Assembly (NCBI GenBank): GCA_017965665.1 | Contig: JAGCPN010000001.1 | Coordinates: 62,001 to 126,000, forward strand | Length of the DNA stretch: 64,000 nt | Source: Aeriscardovia sp. | GTDB lineage: Bacteria; Actinomycetota; Actinomycetes; Actinomycetales; Bifidobacteriaceae | Direction of reading: 5' to 3' | Part shown: positions 17,401 through 26,590 of the stretch, piece after piece | Layout of the letters: each line of letters opens with the position of its first letter | Numbering within the stretch: the stretch's first letter is position 1 | Notes under the pieces: model-generated | Databases searched by the model: none | What the model saw: only the letters and a program-made list of their open reading frames with translations | What the model was told of the DNA's origin: nothing | Position numbers and translations under genes: made by a program

Positions 17401-18356
17401 TGGCTTCCATAGTGTTTGCCAGAGGAGTGGCAGGGGAGCTTTTCGACGTCGATTCCCCTAAGGGCGATCCCACCGCAGAGAGCCACCTCATCTATGCAGA
17501 CCCCAACCTCTTTCAGGTCAGCTGCTTTGACCTCGGCTTTTCCAGGGGGGACGGGTTCTTTGAGGCCATAAGCGTAATAGACGGGAAGATTCCCGTCTCC
17601 CTCGACCTGCACCTGGAAAGGCTGGTGTCCCACACGAGGACCCTGGAGCTGCCCCTGGCCAAAATCGGGGCCTTCAGGGAAGCCTGCATGGACGTGATAA
17701 GAAGGTTTGAAGGGAAAAGTTCGGATCCCATGCTCAGAATCTTCATCTCCCGCGGTTTTGACCCCAAGACCGGAATCGGAAAGGAACATCACCCCGGCGT
17801 TCCGAGCGTATGGATCTACATGGACGGCGAAGGGACGGAGCACTCCACAAAGCCTCTTTCCCTCTCTTCCATTTCTTCCGGCCGGCCCAGCGATGCGGCC
17901 AAGCTCTATCCCTACCTCCTTTTGGGAATAAAGAGCATGAGCTACCTTGTGAACATGTCGGCGGAGAGGGAGGCCGCGCGCAGAGGCGCAGACGACGTGG
18001 TCTTCGAGACGACGGACGGATTTGCTTTGGAATGCACGCACGCCGCCATAGTCGCGAGGTTCGGTTCCCGCTGGGTGACGCCCGACCCTTCCATAGGGAT
18101 TGTGTGGAGCACGAGCCAAAGAGAGCTCTTTGCCTACGCCAAGAGGCTGGGCATGGAGACGGGATACGAAAAGCTCTCCATGCAGCGGCTCAAAGAGGCC
18201 GACGAAGTTTACGAGACGCGCGGCGGATGGGTGATACCCGTAAAGCGGATAGACGAGGCCGAGTTCCCCGTGAACGAAGAGTTCGTCAGGCAGGCGAACT
18301 TCGCCATCCACTACGAGCAGCCTGAACAGGAAAAATACTGGGAGCATGAGCAGTAA
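17400..18356 (+). CDS. Class IV PLP-dependent aminotransferase/lyase
   Basis: A 318-residue fold-type IV enzyme, related to branched-chain aminotransferase and 4-amino-4-deoxychorismate lyase. The likely PLP lysine is K178 in LLGIKSMSY; the conserved region DDVVFETTDGFALECTHAAI supplies the cofactor phosphate site. Length near 300 fits IlvE or PabC; there is too little to choose between them. ATG shares its A with the leuS stop (TAATG). Its product overlaps holA by 11 bp. In bifidobacteria comEA/comEC usually occupy this place between leuS and holA. Confidence 0.85.
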   Translation: MASIVFARGVAGELFDVDSPKGDPTAESHLIYADPNLFQVSCFDLGFSRGDGFFEAISVIDGKIPVSLDLHLERLVSHTRTLELPLAKIGAFREACMDVIRRFEGKSSDPMLRIFISRGFDPKTGIGKEHHPGVPSVWIYMDGEGTEHSTKPLSLSSISSGRPSDAAKLYPYLLLGIKSMSYLVNMSAEREAARRGADDVVFETTDGFALECTHAAIVARFGSRWVTPDPSIGIVWSTSQRELFAYAKRLGMETGYEKLSMQRLKEADEVYETRGGWVIPVKRIDEAEFPVNEEFVRQANFAIHYEQPEQEKYWEHEQ

Positions 18357-19242
18357 GTTTGGCTACGACTTTCCCGAACCCAAAAAGGGAAAGATGATCC
18401 TCTTTGCGGGCCAGGAAGCCCTTTCTTCCCACTTCATGAGGAAGTTTAAAAAGGACCTGGAAGGAGGCGGGAGAGAGGTCGCAGAGCTTTCCGAAGTCTC
18501 TTCCCCCCTCCAGCTCCAGGAGGCTTTGGGAACGGGCCTCTTTTCTTCCTCCAAGCTCGTCGTCCTCAGGGACATCCAGGAGATGAAGTTCGACTTTTCC
18601 AAGATTTTGCAGAGGTTTTTGAAGTCGGATTCAGACGTCATCTGCCTTGCCACGGCCGATTCCAGGTTCCTGAGGACCCGGGCCGCAAAGGATCTGGAGG
18701 CTGCAGGATGCCAGATCGTCCGCTACCTGCAGCCCGACAATTATTTGTCCCGCAGGGAGATGATTAAAAAGCTTTTTGAAAGCGAGGGGGGAAAGATAGA
18801 GCCGCGGGCCGTAGCCCTTTTGGACAGGAGCGTCGAAGACTGCTCGCTTCTGGTCGGCTTTTGCCTCCAGCTCCTCTCCGACTTTCGGGGTCCCGTCACG
18901 GAAAAAGACGTCTTCGCCGTGACGGGGCTTTCGCCTAAGATCACAGCCTTTGACGCGGCCAGAAAGGCCCTCTCGGGAGACAGGAGCGCCTTGCAAGATC
19001 TGAGGGCGGTGCTCTCTTCGGGAGAGGCCCCGATAGCCGTCGTAGGGGCAATCGACTACAAGTTGCGGGAGCAGTGCATCAAAGGCGAAAGCGCCCTTCC
19101 CCCCCGGGCATGGGCGAAGTCTTTTTCGCTCCTGTCCCGGGCGAACCTGCTCCTCACTTCTTCTTTTCCCCAGGAAGGGATCGATCTTATATACCGGACC
19201 CTCATAGGGGTGTGCGAAGGGGCGAGATGGCAGAAGAAGTGA
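18346..19242 (+). CDS. holA: DNA polymerase III delta subunit
   Basis: A 298-residue clamp-loader delta subunit that opens the beta clamp during DNA replication. Recognisable are the N-terminal AAA-like strand (KMILFAGQEAL), SSKLVVLRDIQEMKFD, a central DNYLSRREMIKKLFESEG and the C-terminal helical collar with LQLLSDFRG and TAFDAARKALSGDRSAL. Length is slightly shorter than the usual ~320-340. It overlaps both neighbours and lies in the conserved holA-tsaE-tsaB-rimI-tsaD order. Confidence 0.88.
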   Translation: MSSKFGYDFPEPKKGKMILFAGQEALSSHFMRKFKKDLEGGGREVAELSEVSSPLQLQEALGTGLFSSSKLVVLRDIQEMKFDFSKILQRFLKSDSDVICLATADSRFLRTRAAKDLEAAGCQIVRYLQPDNYLSRREMIKKLFESEGGKIEPRAVALLDRSVEDCSLLVGFCLQLLSDFRGPVTEKDVFAVTGLSPKITAFDAARKALSGDRSALQDLRAVLSSGEAPIAVVGAIDYKLREQCIKGESALPPRAWAKSFSLLSRANLLLTSSFPQEGIDLIYRTLIGVCEGARWQKK

Positions 19243-19757
19243 AGGTGAAGACCTGCGGTGTCAGGGAGACCAAAAAGCTCGGGGCGATCCTCGCCCCCTT
19301 CCTCTCCCCCGGAGACCTTTTGATCCTGCGCGGCCCCCTGGGGGCGGGCAAAACTACCTTCACCCAGGGGTTGGGCGAGGGTCTGGAGGCAGAGCGCCCC
19401 ATAATCTCCCCCACTTTCACCCTGGCCAGAGAGGTCAAGGTGAAGTTCAAGGGAGGCCGCGAGGGCCTTTTGATACATGTGGACGCCTGGAGGCTCAAAG
19501 CCCAGGGCGGAGACATTTTCGAAGAATTCGAGGCCCTCGGGATAGAAGACGACTTTGAAGGCAACAGCGCCCTGGTAGTGGCCGAGTGGGGGGACGGGGT
19601 GGCGGAGGCCCTTTCGGATCGCATCCTCTATGTGGACTTTGCCAGGGACCCCGAGAAAGAATCGGAGAGGCTGATCTCCTTTACCCCCAAAGGATTTAGG
19701 GCCCTCGGGGACTTTAAAAAGAAGGCGGAGGAAGTCTTTGGCAACTCTGTTGATTGA
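19227..19757 (+). CDS. tsaE: tRNA threonylcarbamoyladenosine biosynthesis ATPase
   Basis: A 176-residue P-loop ATPase that works with TsaB and TsaD to make t6A37 in ANN-decoding tRNAs. The Walker A is LRGPLGAGKTTFTQG, followed by the conserved ISPTFTLAREV segment and HVDAWRLK. The internal ATG at 19227 marks the normal N-terminus; upstream sequence in the same frame belongs to holA on another frame. It overlaps the ends of holA and tsaB. Confidence 0.93.
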   Translation: MAEEVKVKTCGVRETKKLGAILAPFLSPGDLLILRGPLGAGKTTFTQGLGEGLEAERPIISPTFTLAREVKVKFKGGREGLLIHVDAWRLKAQGGDIFEEFEALGIEDDFEGNSALVVAEWGDGVAEALSDRILYVDFARDPEKESERLISFTPKGFRALGDFKKKAEEVFGNSVD

Positions 19758-20442
19758 CACCACTTACTTTCTGACGGTGGGTATTTTGGGGCGCAAGCCC
19801 TTTTGCGAAGAATCCAGCACGGACCACGTCGAAAAGATCGCCCCGCTGGCTGCAAGGGCCATGGAAGAGGCCGGGGGGAAAGTGGAAAAAATTGAAGTCA
19901 TGGCCGGGCCCGGCCCCTTCACCGGCCTCAGGGCCGGCCTGGCTTTCGCCACCGGCCTCTCCCTCTCCCTCGCCGTCCCCCTCTCGGCCGGAGGCCTCCT
20001 TTTTGCCGAAGACGCCTGGGCCAGATCCGAAGGCGCAAAGGTTCCCGTCGTGGCGGTAAACAACGCCAGAAGGCGCCAGGCCTACTTCCAGATTTTTTCC
20101 GAACGGGGGGAGGATCTGTCCTCCATTGACATCGCTTCTCCGGACAAAATCGCCCAATCCGCCCTCGCGCTGGGGCGCCCCGTGGCTCTCGCAGGCCTTG
20201 CGGGAGATTACTTTGACAAGATTTCTTGCGCCTTTTCGGAGGCCAAAGTCCCCTTTACCCCCTTCCTTCGCCCGGCCGGATCTGCGCGCTGGCTGGAGAG
20301 CATGCACGAGAGCGTGAAAGAGAGGCCGCTTCCACCCAGGCCCATTTACCTCAGGGATGCCGACGCCGTCCCCCTCTTTGCGCCGCAAGGAGAGCATCCC
20401 CAAGAGATCCTGGCAAAAAACCTGCTCTGGAGCCTGAATTGA
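19738..20442 (+). CDS. tsaB: tRNA threonylcarbamoyladenosine biosynthesis protein TsaB
   Basis: A 234-residue ASKHA-fold partner of TsaD. It begins LLIDTTYFLTVGIL and holds the conserved GPGPFTGLRAGLAFATGLSLSL block that defines TsaB/YeaZ. TTG at 19738 is used as start, preceded by GGAGG and overlapping tsaE by 20 bp; no ATG is available at the right place. It scaffolds the TsaBDE complex and has no catalysis of its own. Confidence 0.9.
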   Translation: MATLLIDTTYFLTVGILGRKPFCEESSTDHVEKIAPLAARAMEEAGGKVEKIEVMAGPGPFTGLRAGLAFATGLSLSLAVPLSAGGLLFAEDAWARSEGAKVPVVAVNNARRRQAYFQIFSERGEDLSSIDIASPDKIAQSALALGRPVALAGLAGDYFDKISCAFSEAKVPFTPFLRPAGSARWLESMHESVKERPLPPRPIYLRDADAVPLFAPQGEHPQEILAKNLLWSLN

Positions 20443-20867
20443 TCAGGAAGATGGAGGAAAAGGATCTCGAGTGGGCCAAAGAGCTGGACGTTAGGCTCTT
20501 CTCCGATGCCGCGTGGGGAATGGAAGAGATGCGGGAAGCGATGCTGCCCGGCAGGAGGTTTGTAGTAGCCGACGATGGCGGCCCGGTCGGATGGGCCGCA
20601 ATGGACATACGGGGCGCCAAGGCGCACATCCTCTCCATAGACGTGGATCCCGCTCACCGCAGGGAAGGGGTGGGATCCGCCCTCCTTTCCTCCCTGCTTT
20701 CCTGCGCCCGCAGGCTCGGCAAGGACAGATGCGTCCTGGAAGCGGCCTGCTCGAATGCGCCGGCCCTCGCCCTCTACAAAAAATTCGGCTTTAGCGCGAA
20801 GGGGAGGATCGGGGGCTACTACTCCCCTTCTCTGGACGCCTTCGTCATGGAAAAAGATTTGGACTGA
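20439..20867 (+). CDS. rimI: GNAT N-acetyltransferase, RimI-like
   Basis: A 142-residue GNAT protein. The acetyl-CoA loop reads DPAHRREGVGSALLSSLL and the C-terminal ALALYKKFGFSAKGRIGGYY is typical of RimI, which acetylates the N-terminus of ribosomal protein S18. Start is TTG at 20439, overlapping the tsaB stop with GGAG upstream; ATG at 20451 sits immediately after AGGAAG with no spacer and is less likely. Position between tsaB and tsaD is the actinobacterial norm. Confidence 0.87.
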   Translation: MIRKMEEKDLEWAKELDVRLFSDAAWGMEEMREAMLPGRRFVVADDGGPVGWAAMDIRGAKAHILSIDVDPAHRREGVGSALLSSLLSCARRLGKDRCVLEAACSNAPALALYKKFGFSAKGRIGGYYSPSLDAFVMEKDLD

Positions 20868-20870
20868 AGC

Positions 20871-21914
20871 ATGGTTTTGAAAGTTTTGGGAATTGAATCT
20901 AGCTGCGACGAGACGGCGGCCGCCGTCTCGCGGGGAGAAGGGGGAAAGCGGGAGATTTTGTCCAACGCCGTGGCTTCTTCCATGGACTTTCACGCAAGAT
21001 TCGGGGGGGTTATACCCGAGATCGCTTCAAGGGCGCATCTCGAGGCGTTCGCCCCCCTGGTGGAAAAGGCCCTTTCTTCCGCGCTCCTTTCCCTTTCCGA
21101 TCTCGACGCCATAGCGGTGTCGTCGGGACCGGGCCTGGCAGGATGCCTCGCCGTCGGCACGAGCGGGGCCAAGGGCCTGGCTTTGGGCTCGAAAAAGCCC
21201 CTGTTTGAAGTGAACCACGTGGTGGCGCATCTTGCGGCGTCGGAGGGGGAGTTCGGTCCCATACCGGACGGCTCGGTGGGCCTGGTGGTATCGGGGGGGC
21301 ACACCACCCTGTTTGAGATTGAAAAATTCCCCGGCAGGCTGCGCGTGGCCGGATCCACCCTGGACGACGCCGCCGGAGAGTGCTTCGACAAGATTGGGCG
21401 CCTGCTGGGGCTCCCCTACCCTGCGGGCGCCGCCATCGACGCTTTGGCAAAGAAGGGGGATCCTTTCGCCATAAAAGTGCCCCAGGGCCTGCGGGGGCAG
21501 AAGGACCGCCTTTTCGACTTCAGTTTTTCCGGCGTCAAGACCAGCGTGGCGAGGACGGTGGAAAAGATGAGGGAGGAGGGCAGGCCGATTCCTGTCGAAG
21601 ACATCTGCGCCTCCCTGGCCGAGAGCGTGTCGGAAGTGCTGAGCCGCAAAGCCGTGGCGGCCTGCCTCGCCTTCGGATCCGGGGTGCTGGTGGTGGGAGG
21701 GGGGTTCAGTGCCAATTCCCAGCTTCGGGAAAAGCTCAAAGCCAAGACGGAGGAGGCCGGAATAGAGCTGCGCATCCCTTCTCTGAGCCTCTGCACGGAC
21801 AACGGCGCTATGGTCTCCCTTCTGGGGCTGGACCTTTTGCGCTCCGGCGCCTCTCCGAGCCCCATGGACGCCTCCATAGATTCTTCCATGCCCCTCGATC
21901 TCTCCTCCTTTTAG
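20871..21914 (+). CDS. tsaD: tRNA N6-threonylcarbamoyladenosine transferase
   Basis: A 347-residue metalloenzyme that transfers the threonylcarbamoyl group to A37 of tRNA. It starts LGIESSCDETAAAV. The metal-binding histidines are in NHVVAHLAA, followed by GLVVSGGHTTLFEI, the nucleotide loop DDAAGECFDKIGRLLGLPYPAG and the C-terminal CTDNGAMVS. Complete and of normal length. With tsaE and tsaB it forms the t6A operon, which a tRNA-Arg gene follows. Confidence 0.96.
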   Translation: MVLKVLGIESSCDETAAAVSRGEGGKREILSNAVASSMDFHARFGGVIPEIASRAHLEAFAPLVEKALSSALLSLSDLDAIAVSSGPGLAGCLAVGTSGAKGLALGSKKPLFEVNHVVAHLAASEGEFGPIPDGSVGLVVSGGHTTLFEIEKFPGRLRVAGSTLDDAAGECFDKIGRLLGLPYPAGAAIDALAKKGDPFAIKVPQGLRGQKDRLFDFSFSGVKTSVARTVEKMREEGRPIPVEDICASLAESVSEVLSRKAVAACLAFGSGVLVVGGGFSANSQLREKLKAKTEEAGIELRIPSLSLCTDNGAMVSLLGLDLLRSGASPSPMDASIDSSMPLDLSSF

Positions 21915-21943
21915 TTGCAAAAATGCAAAAGGAGTTGTATCCT
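21915..21943 (+). promoter_or_regulatory. Promoter of tRNA-Arg
   Basis: TTGCAA (21915-21920) and TATCCT (21938-21943) stand 17 bases apart, the ideal spacing, and the tRNA begins 22 bases later. Confidence 0.72.
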
Positions 21944-21965
21944 ATGAATTAGGCTTAAGCCCAAT

Positions 21966-22039
21966 GCACTAGTAGCCCAACGGATTAGAGCATCTGACTA
22001 CGGATCAGAAGGTTACAGGTTCGAATCCTGCCTAGTGCA
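21966..22039 (+). tRNA. tRNA-Arg (anticodon ACG)
   Basis: A 74-base cloverleaf: acceptor GCACTAG/CTAGTGC, anticodon stem TCTGA/TCAGA around CTACGGA (anticodon ACG, whose A is normally deaminated to inosine to read CGN), and T arm ACAGG-TTCGAAT-CCTGC with one mismatch. No encoded CCA; six T residues follow. Confidence 0.96.
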
Positions 22040-22082
22040 CTTTTTTATGCCCGCACTTCCAAAACTTCATAGAATTGGAAGT

Positions 22083-23639
22083 ATGCTGAGCATTTTCGAT
22101 ATTTACAAAATTGGCATAGGGCCCTCTTCCTCCCACACTTTGGGGCCTATGAACGCTTCCCTCACTTTCCTGGATCTCTTGGAAAAGACGGGCAATTTTG
22201 AAAAGACCGAAAGGATCCACGTCACCCTCTTCGGATCCCTCGCCCTCACGGGCAAGGGGCACGGCACCGATCGCGCCCTGTTTGCGGGCCTTGAGGGATG
22301 CAGGGCAGAGACGTGCGACGTGGAAGAAGTGAGGATCGGCCTGAAAAAAGGGCTGGAAACCGAAACCCTGATGCTTGGGGGAATAAAGCCCATACGCTTC
22401 GAAGAGGGGGACATAGAGTTCGACTTCGATCAGCGCCTGGATCTGCATCCCAACGCCCTCTTCTACCAAGCCTTTGACGGCGAAGGGCGCAGGATCGCCC
22501 ATCTCATCATCTACTCGGTGGGCGGAGGATTTATAGCCACCGAAGAACAGCTCGAAAAGAGCGGGATCTCTCACCCTGAAGCGGATGGGGTGAGCATAAT
22601 AACGGCAAAGCAGGTCCTTCAGGGCGCTTCAGGACGCGGGGACGGGTTCCGCGCAACTGAGCCCGAAGAGAAGTCTGCCGGATCGTTTGGAGACCTTCCC
22701 ACAGGAAACGTCGCCTTTTCGTGCCCCTTCGAGTTCTCGACTATGGAAGATCTCCAGAAGATAGTCAAAAGGGAGGGCAAGAGCATAGCGGAGATCGTGC
22801 TCGAAAACGAGATGGCGGTCCGGCCCTCAGGCGAGATAGAGGCCAAAATGGAGAACGTCTGGAGGACCATGCTCACCTGCGTTTCGGACGGCATCCACTC
22901 CAAAGCAAAAGAGCTCCCCGGAGTCCTGCACGTTCCCCGCAGGGCGCCCGGGGCCGCCCGGCAGCTTTTGAAGGGGATGGCAGATCCCTTCACTTTGGAT
23001 CCCGAAGATCTAAAGTCCCTCAAGGAGACGGTGGGCGGCAACACTGCGGCCAGCGAGTGGGTGGAAGTTTTCGCCATGGCGGTAAATGAGGAAAATGCCG
23101 ACGGTGGCAGGATTATCACAGCTCCCACCAATGGCTCGGCAGGCATCATTCCGGCCGTGCTCCACTACATGTACGCTTTCCTGGATGGAAACTGGGAAAA
23201 GGTCAAAACCTTCTTCCTCACTTCCTTTGCGGTGGGGTACCTGTGCAAAAAGCTCGCCAGCATCTCTGGGGCAGAAGGGGGATGCCAGGCCGAAGTGGGA
23301 AGCGCCTGCTCCATGGCGGCCGCAGGGCTCTGCGCGGTATTCGGGGGATCTCCCCGCCAGATCGAGAAGGCGGCTGAAATCGGGATAGAGCACAACCTGG
23401 GCCTCACCTGCGATCCCGTGGCCGGCCTGGTCCAAATTCCCTGCATTGAGAGGAACGCCATAGCGGCCAATACCGCGGTGAACGCGGCCAGACTCGCTAT
23501 GATCGGTCCGGAAGACCATATAGTGTCTTTGGACACTGCTCTGGCCACCATGAAAAGGACGGGAGACGACATGCTCTCCGAATACCGGGAGACTTCAAAG
23601 GGAGGCCTCGCCGTGAGCGTGGCGATCCCGGAGTGCTGA
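22083..23639 (+). CDS. sdaA: L-serine ammonia-lyase (iron-sulfur type)
   Basis: A 518-residue one-chain L-serine dehydratase that converts serine to pyruvate and ammonia with a [4Fe-4S] cluster. The beta domain begins [19 protein letters not shown]; the alpha domain holds the cluster cysteines in [25 protein letters not shown] and [10 protein letters not shown] place the start at ATG 22083: earlier in-frame starts at 22035 (inside the tRNA) and 22047 add residues not seen in the family. TAGAAT stands seven bases before this ATG, as at nadK, suggesting a leaderless message. Confidence 0.94.
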   Translation: MLSIFDIYKIGIGPSSSHTLGPMNASLTFLDLLEKTGNFEKTERIHVTLFGSLALTGKGHGTDRALFAGLEGCRAETCDVEEVRIGLKKGLETETLMLGGIKPIRFEEGDIEFDFDQRLDLHPNALFYQAFDGEGRRIAHLIIYSVGGGFIATEEQLEKSGISHPEADGVSIITAKQVLQGASGRGDGFRATEPEEKSAGSFGDLPTGNVAFSCPFEFSTMEDLQKIVKREGKSIAEIVLENEMAVRPSGEIEAKMENVWRTMLTCVSDGIHSKAKELPGVLHVPRRAPGAARQLLKGMADPFTLDPEDLKSLKETVGGNTAASEWVEVFAMAVNEENADGGRIITAPTNGSAGIIPAVLHYMYAFLDGNWEKVKTFFLTSFAVGYLCKKLASISGAEGGCQAEVGSACSMAAAGLCAVFGGSPRQIEKAAEIGIEHNLGLTCDPVAGLVQIPCIERNAIAANTAVNAARLAMIGPEDHIVSLDTALATMKRTGDDMLSEYRETSKGGLAVSVAIPEC

Positions 23640-24220
23640 GCGGCCCATTTGCAAACCTTTGGCCTAAAATGCCGGGCAGGGGGCCGAAAGGCAGGGGGCC
23701 GGATTTTGCAGGTTCTGCATGCAGATGTCTTAACTGTCTTTGCCTTTTATCTCCTGAGGCGGGGGTTTTGATGCCCTTTTTCGCTCCAAGCGCGGTTTAA
23801 GTCTTTCTGTGAGTCTTTTTGCAAGATTTTTCTTTGATTTCAAGTTTCAGAAAGGCAGTTAAAGGCCTCCGGCCCGCATACGGGGCTGCGGACAGTTTCT
23901 TACATAAATCGACGGGGAGGATCCCTTCCGCCAATTTGAATCTGGATGGGTGCAAAAGGAAAAAAGGCCTGGAAACAGGGAATAGTCAGAAGATCCGGCG
24001 GGTGGGGAATTTCTCAAAAGAAATGAATTTTTGGCGGCCAGGCGGCGCCGGGGGCGGGGCGCTCTCAGGGGCACAAGCGGCCGCGCGGATGCGATAAATT
24101 CGGACGCTCTAGACGTAAAACGCCGCTTTCTTCAGACCGCAGTTGTCCGCCTCCCTGTTTGCCCGCTTGCGCCCTGTCAGATTCGAAGATCGCATGGACG
24201 AAGCGGGTTCCAAAGCCCGT
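23640..24220. other. Intergenic region without a recognisable gene
   Basis: About 580 bases between sdaA and the converging surface-protein gene. Open frames here are short and lack start sites or recognisable content. A 12-base GC-rich unit (GGCAGGGGGCCG) occurs twice, at 23675 and 23690. I see no hairpin with a T run for sdaA. Confidence 0.5.
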
Positions 24221-24244
24221 AAAAAAGGCGGCCATCGCGGCGCC
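24221..24244 (-). terminator. Terminator of the first transglutaminase-like gene
   Basis: Read on the minus strand, GGCGCC, a five-base loop and GGCCGCC pair with one bulge and are followed by six T residues. It stands 47 bases beyond the stop codon at 24291. Confidence 0.6.
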
Positions 24245-24290
24245 TCAAGCACGTTTAGCGGGTTTCGGCAGGCGGCGCCGCAGGGCCGGA

Positions 24291-26546
24291 TCAGGACTTT
24301 ATCTGGGAAGTCAGGCTGGAGATGATGTTGTCGTAGTTGATGGGGCCGTTCATCGGGGGCACAGATCCCGGCATTATGTAGGGGGCGCTGGCCTGCAGGG
24401 TGTCAAACGCGCTCTTTATCTGATTTGCCAGCCCGCTCGTCTCCTTCAGGTAATTTGCGGCCTGGATGTAGGCCTGCCAGGAGGCGATGTTGCTGGGGGC
24501 GATGCTCACAGCCTGTTTGAGGTCTGAAAGGGCCGCATCGTAGTTCCCCTGGGCCATGTCGCCCTCGGCTTCAAAAGTGAGAAGATAAGACTTGTCTTTG
24601 GAGGACTGGTTCGCGTTTAGCTGGGTACCCACGAACATGAGGGGGATGTTGGAAGTGGAATAAGCCGTGTTGTAGCGGTAGTTGTTTATAACCTGCGTGC
24701 CCCACCCCGATTCGTTGTAGCCCAGGTTCCACTTGCCCTGGTAGAAGTAAACATAGGCGCAGTGGCCGGTCTGCCCTACGGCCCAGCCGGCTTCGCCGAG
24801 GGCGTTGAGAAGGAAGACGCTGAACTTGGAGTTGGCCCCGCATGCCCCGCCGTAGCGCATTAGGTTCCATATGGTGGCTTTGGGCCCGTAATACCCCCCG
24901 TCCTGCACGAAGGCGTAAGGGCTGTAGCCGAGATACTTGATCAGGGTGTAGCCCATATAGGTAAGCGAGGGGAAGGTGTAATAGGCGGACTCGTGATTGA
25001 GGATGTAGGATCTTAGCCACTCCAGCCCCGCGTTGCTTATCCTGTCGTCGACGACGTCTCTGAGCATCTGGGTGCTGTAGTTTACAAAAGCCTCCGTGAG
25101 GGTGCCGTCAGCAAATGCCGAGGCGTAAATTTCGTAGCGGCCCAGCGGATTTACGGGTTTTCCGGGAAGCCAGGCTATGACGTTGTGGGCGCAGTCCAAA
25201 GACACCGCGATGGCGATCTTCATATCCTCTCCGCCCCTCGAACCCGGGTACGCCCTCCATATCTTCGCCCAGATTTCCAGCGCCGCTAGTTCCGAAGAAG
25301 GATCTTCCGTCGTCCCCCACAGGTACGCCCCCATGCCGCCTATGGTGCTGGTGGAGGCGTAGCCCGAAGTCAGAAATTGGTTCAGGGCCTCAGGATCTGC
25401 CATAAGCCACCTGAAGAAGTCGGGGTAATGCGTCATCAGATCGTTGTAGTTCGCGCTCCCCAGGTATTTGTAGAGCATGTAGCGGTAGGTGGGCAGATCT
25501 GAGGTCGTGGGCTGCCAGACGAGCTGGACGGAGTTGTACCTGTTGGCGACGGTGTTGTCCCCCTCGAGGTTCCAGCCCTGCAAAGAGAGATCTGATGCCG
25601 ACGTCACGCTCCCGCTCGAGGTGTTTTTTTCGGAAGTTATGGGGTTGGAAGAAGTTGTGGAAATCTCAATTTGGCTGCCGGGGCTGAAGGGGTTGTTGTA
25701 ACTGTCTTCGTCCATGGAGGGGGTGGAAAGAACGCTTCCGGTTGAAGAGGAAGCCACCTTTACGCTGGTGTCTGGGGAGCCTGATCCCTTCTGGATGCTG
25801 AAGGTGCCGCTGTAAGGGTTGAAATCTATCGAGGCTCCGTTTTTAAAGGTCACCGACTCGGAGGAAGGGCCCGTCTCGTATATCGTGTTGTTTTGAATTT
25901 CAAAGTTAATCGTGTTGGACGCGCCGTTGTTTATTTGCGTCTCGGTCCCGTCGGCCGCCACCGAATTGCGGGTGATAGCAGTGTTGAAAGTGTCAGGATC
26001 GCACTTGACGACGGAATTTCCGCTGCTGTAGCTGTGCAGAAGATACCCCTCATAGTACTGAATGGAAAAAGTCTCCCCGTTTTGAATGGAGACGGTTGAC
26101 GAATTGACCGTCCCCGGATCTGCGTAGTTGAAACCGGTGGGAGGCGTATAAAGCCATTGCCCCGATATTTCATTCGGGAAGTTTATATCCACTTGCCCGT
26201 TAAATTGGCTTCCCCCGAAGGGCGAAACCTCATTTAAAGCTTCTTCGGACCCGGCGTAGTAGAACGTCAGGGTTGAATTGGAGGGGTCAAACTTCAGATT
26301 CATGAAGGGGTAGATGTTCGATTTGGGGCTGAAGTTGTTTATGAAAAACAGGCCCAGCTGGGAGCCTTGGGCGCCCGGAAGGGTCTCCAAATTCGTGCTC
26401 CCGGCATCGCCGTAGCCGGTTCCCGCGGCCGGAACGTCGTCGGCATAGGCGAGATGGCCGGAAAATGCCGTCACTCCCGCCACGAGCAGGCAGCAGGCCA
26501 GGGCTCCTACCGCCTTTTGCAATCTTCGTAGGTTATTATTAATCAT
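24291..26546 (-). CDS. Secreted transglutaminase-like protein, copy 1
   Basis: A 751-residue exported protein. A signal peptide (about 1-36: basic head, hydrophobic core, ending AYA) is followed by a ~500-residue Ser/Thr/Asn-rich beta region. A transglutaminase-like core follows: Cys569 in YGGACGANSKFSVFLLNALG and His595 in GQTGHCAYVYF, then a GKWNLGYNESGWG segment where the third catalytic residue should be. A usual W-x-x-x-D is not obvious. The last ~100 residues look like a TPR pair (MAQGNYDAALSDLKQAVSIAP). No LPXTG or membrane anchor is present. It is divergent from an LPLTGG adhesin gene 44 bp away, and the pair recurs at 33.4-38.7 kb. It may cross-link or process surface proteins; that is inference. 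Confidence 0.8.
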   Translation of the reverse strand: MINNNLRRLQKAVGALACCLLVAGVTAFSGHLAYADDVPAAGTGYGDAGSTNLETLPGAQGSQLGLFFINNFSPKSNIYPFMNLKFDPSNSTLTFYYAGSEEALNEVSPFGGSQFNGQVDINFPNEISGQWLYTPPTGFNYADPGTVNSSTVSIQNGETFSIQYYEGYLLHSYSSGNSVVKCDPDTFNTAITRNSVAADGTETQINNGASNTINFEIQNNTIYETGPSSESVTFKNGASIDFNPYSGTFSIQKGSGSPDTSVKVASSSTGSVLSTPSMDEDSYNNPFSPGSQIEISTTSSNPITSEKNTSSGSVTSASDLSLQGWNLEGDNTVANRYNSVQLVWQPTTSDLPTYRYMLYKYLGSANYNDLMTHYPDFFRWLMADPEALNQFLTSGYASTSTIGGMGAYLWGTTEDPSSELAALEIWAKIWRAYPGSRGGEDMKIAIAVSLDCAHNVIAWLPGKPVNPLGRYEIYASAFADGTLTEAFVNYSTQMLRDVVDDRISNAGLEWLRSYILNHESAYYTFPSLTYMGYTLIKYLGYSPYAFVQDGGYYGPKATIWNLMRYGGACGANSKFSVFLLNALGEAGWAVGQTGHCAYVYFYQGKWNLGYNESGWGTQVINNYRYNTAYSTSNIPLMFVGTQLNANQSSKDKSYLLTFEAEGDMAQGNYDAALSDLKQAVSIAPSNIASWQAYIQAANYLKETSGLANQIKSAFDTLQASAPYIMPGSVPPMNGPINYDNIISSLTSQIKS

Positions 26547-26590
26547 ATCTATATCAGTATCTCATATATAAAAAGCAAGGGTCTGGAAAT
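26547..26590. promoter_or_regulatory. Compact divergent promoter region, copy 1
   Basis: Only 44 AT-rich bases separate the two start codons. TATATA at 26565-26570 suits the + strand gene. GATACT on the minus strand, 9 bases before the opposite ATG, suits a nearly leaderless minus transcript. The two promoters must overlap, so expression is probably linked. Confidence 0.5.

Noticed and set aside
23859-24074. Possible tRNA remnant or small gene (minus-strand phrase CTHPDSNWRKGSS)
   Set aside because: It resembles reverse-read tRNA sequence, but no acceptor stem or complete cloverleaf can be drawn on the + strand.
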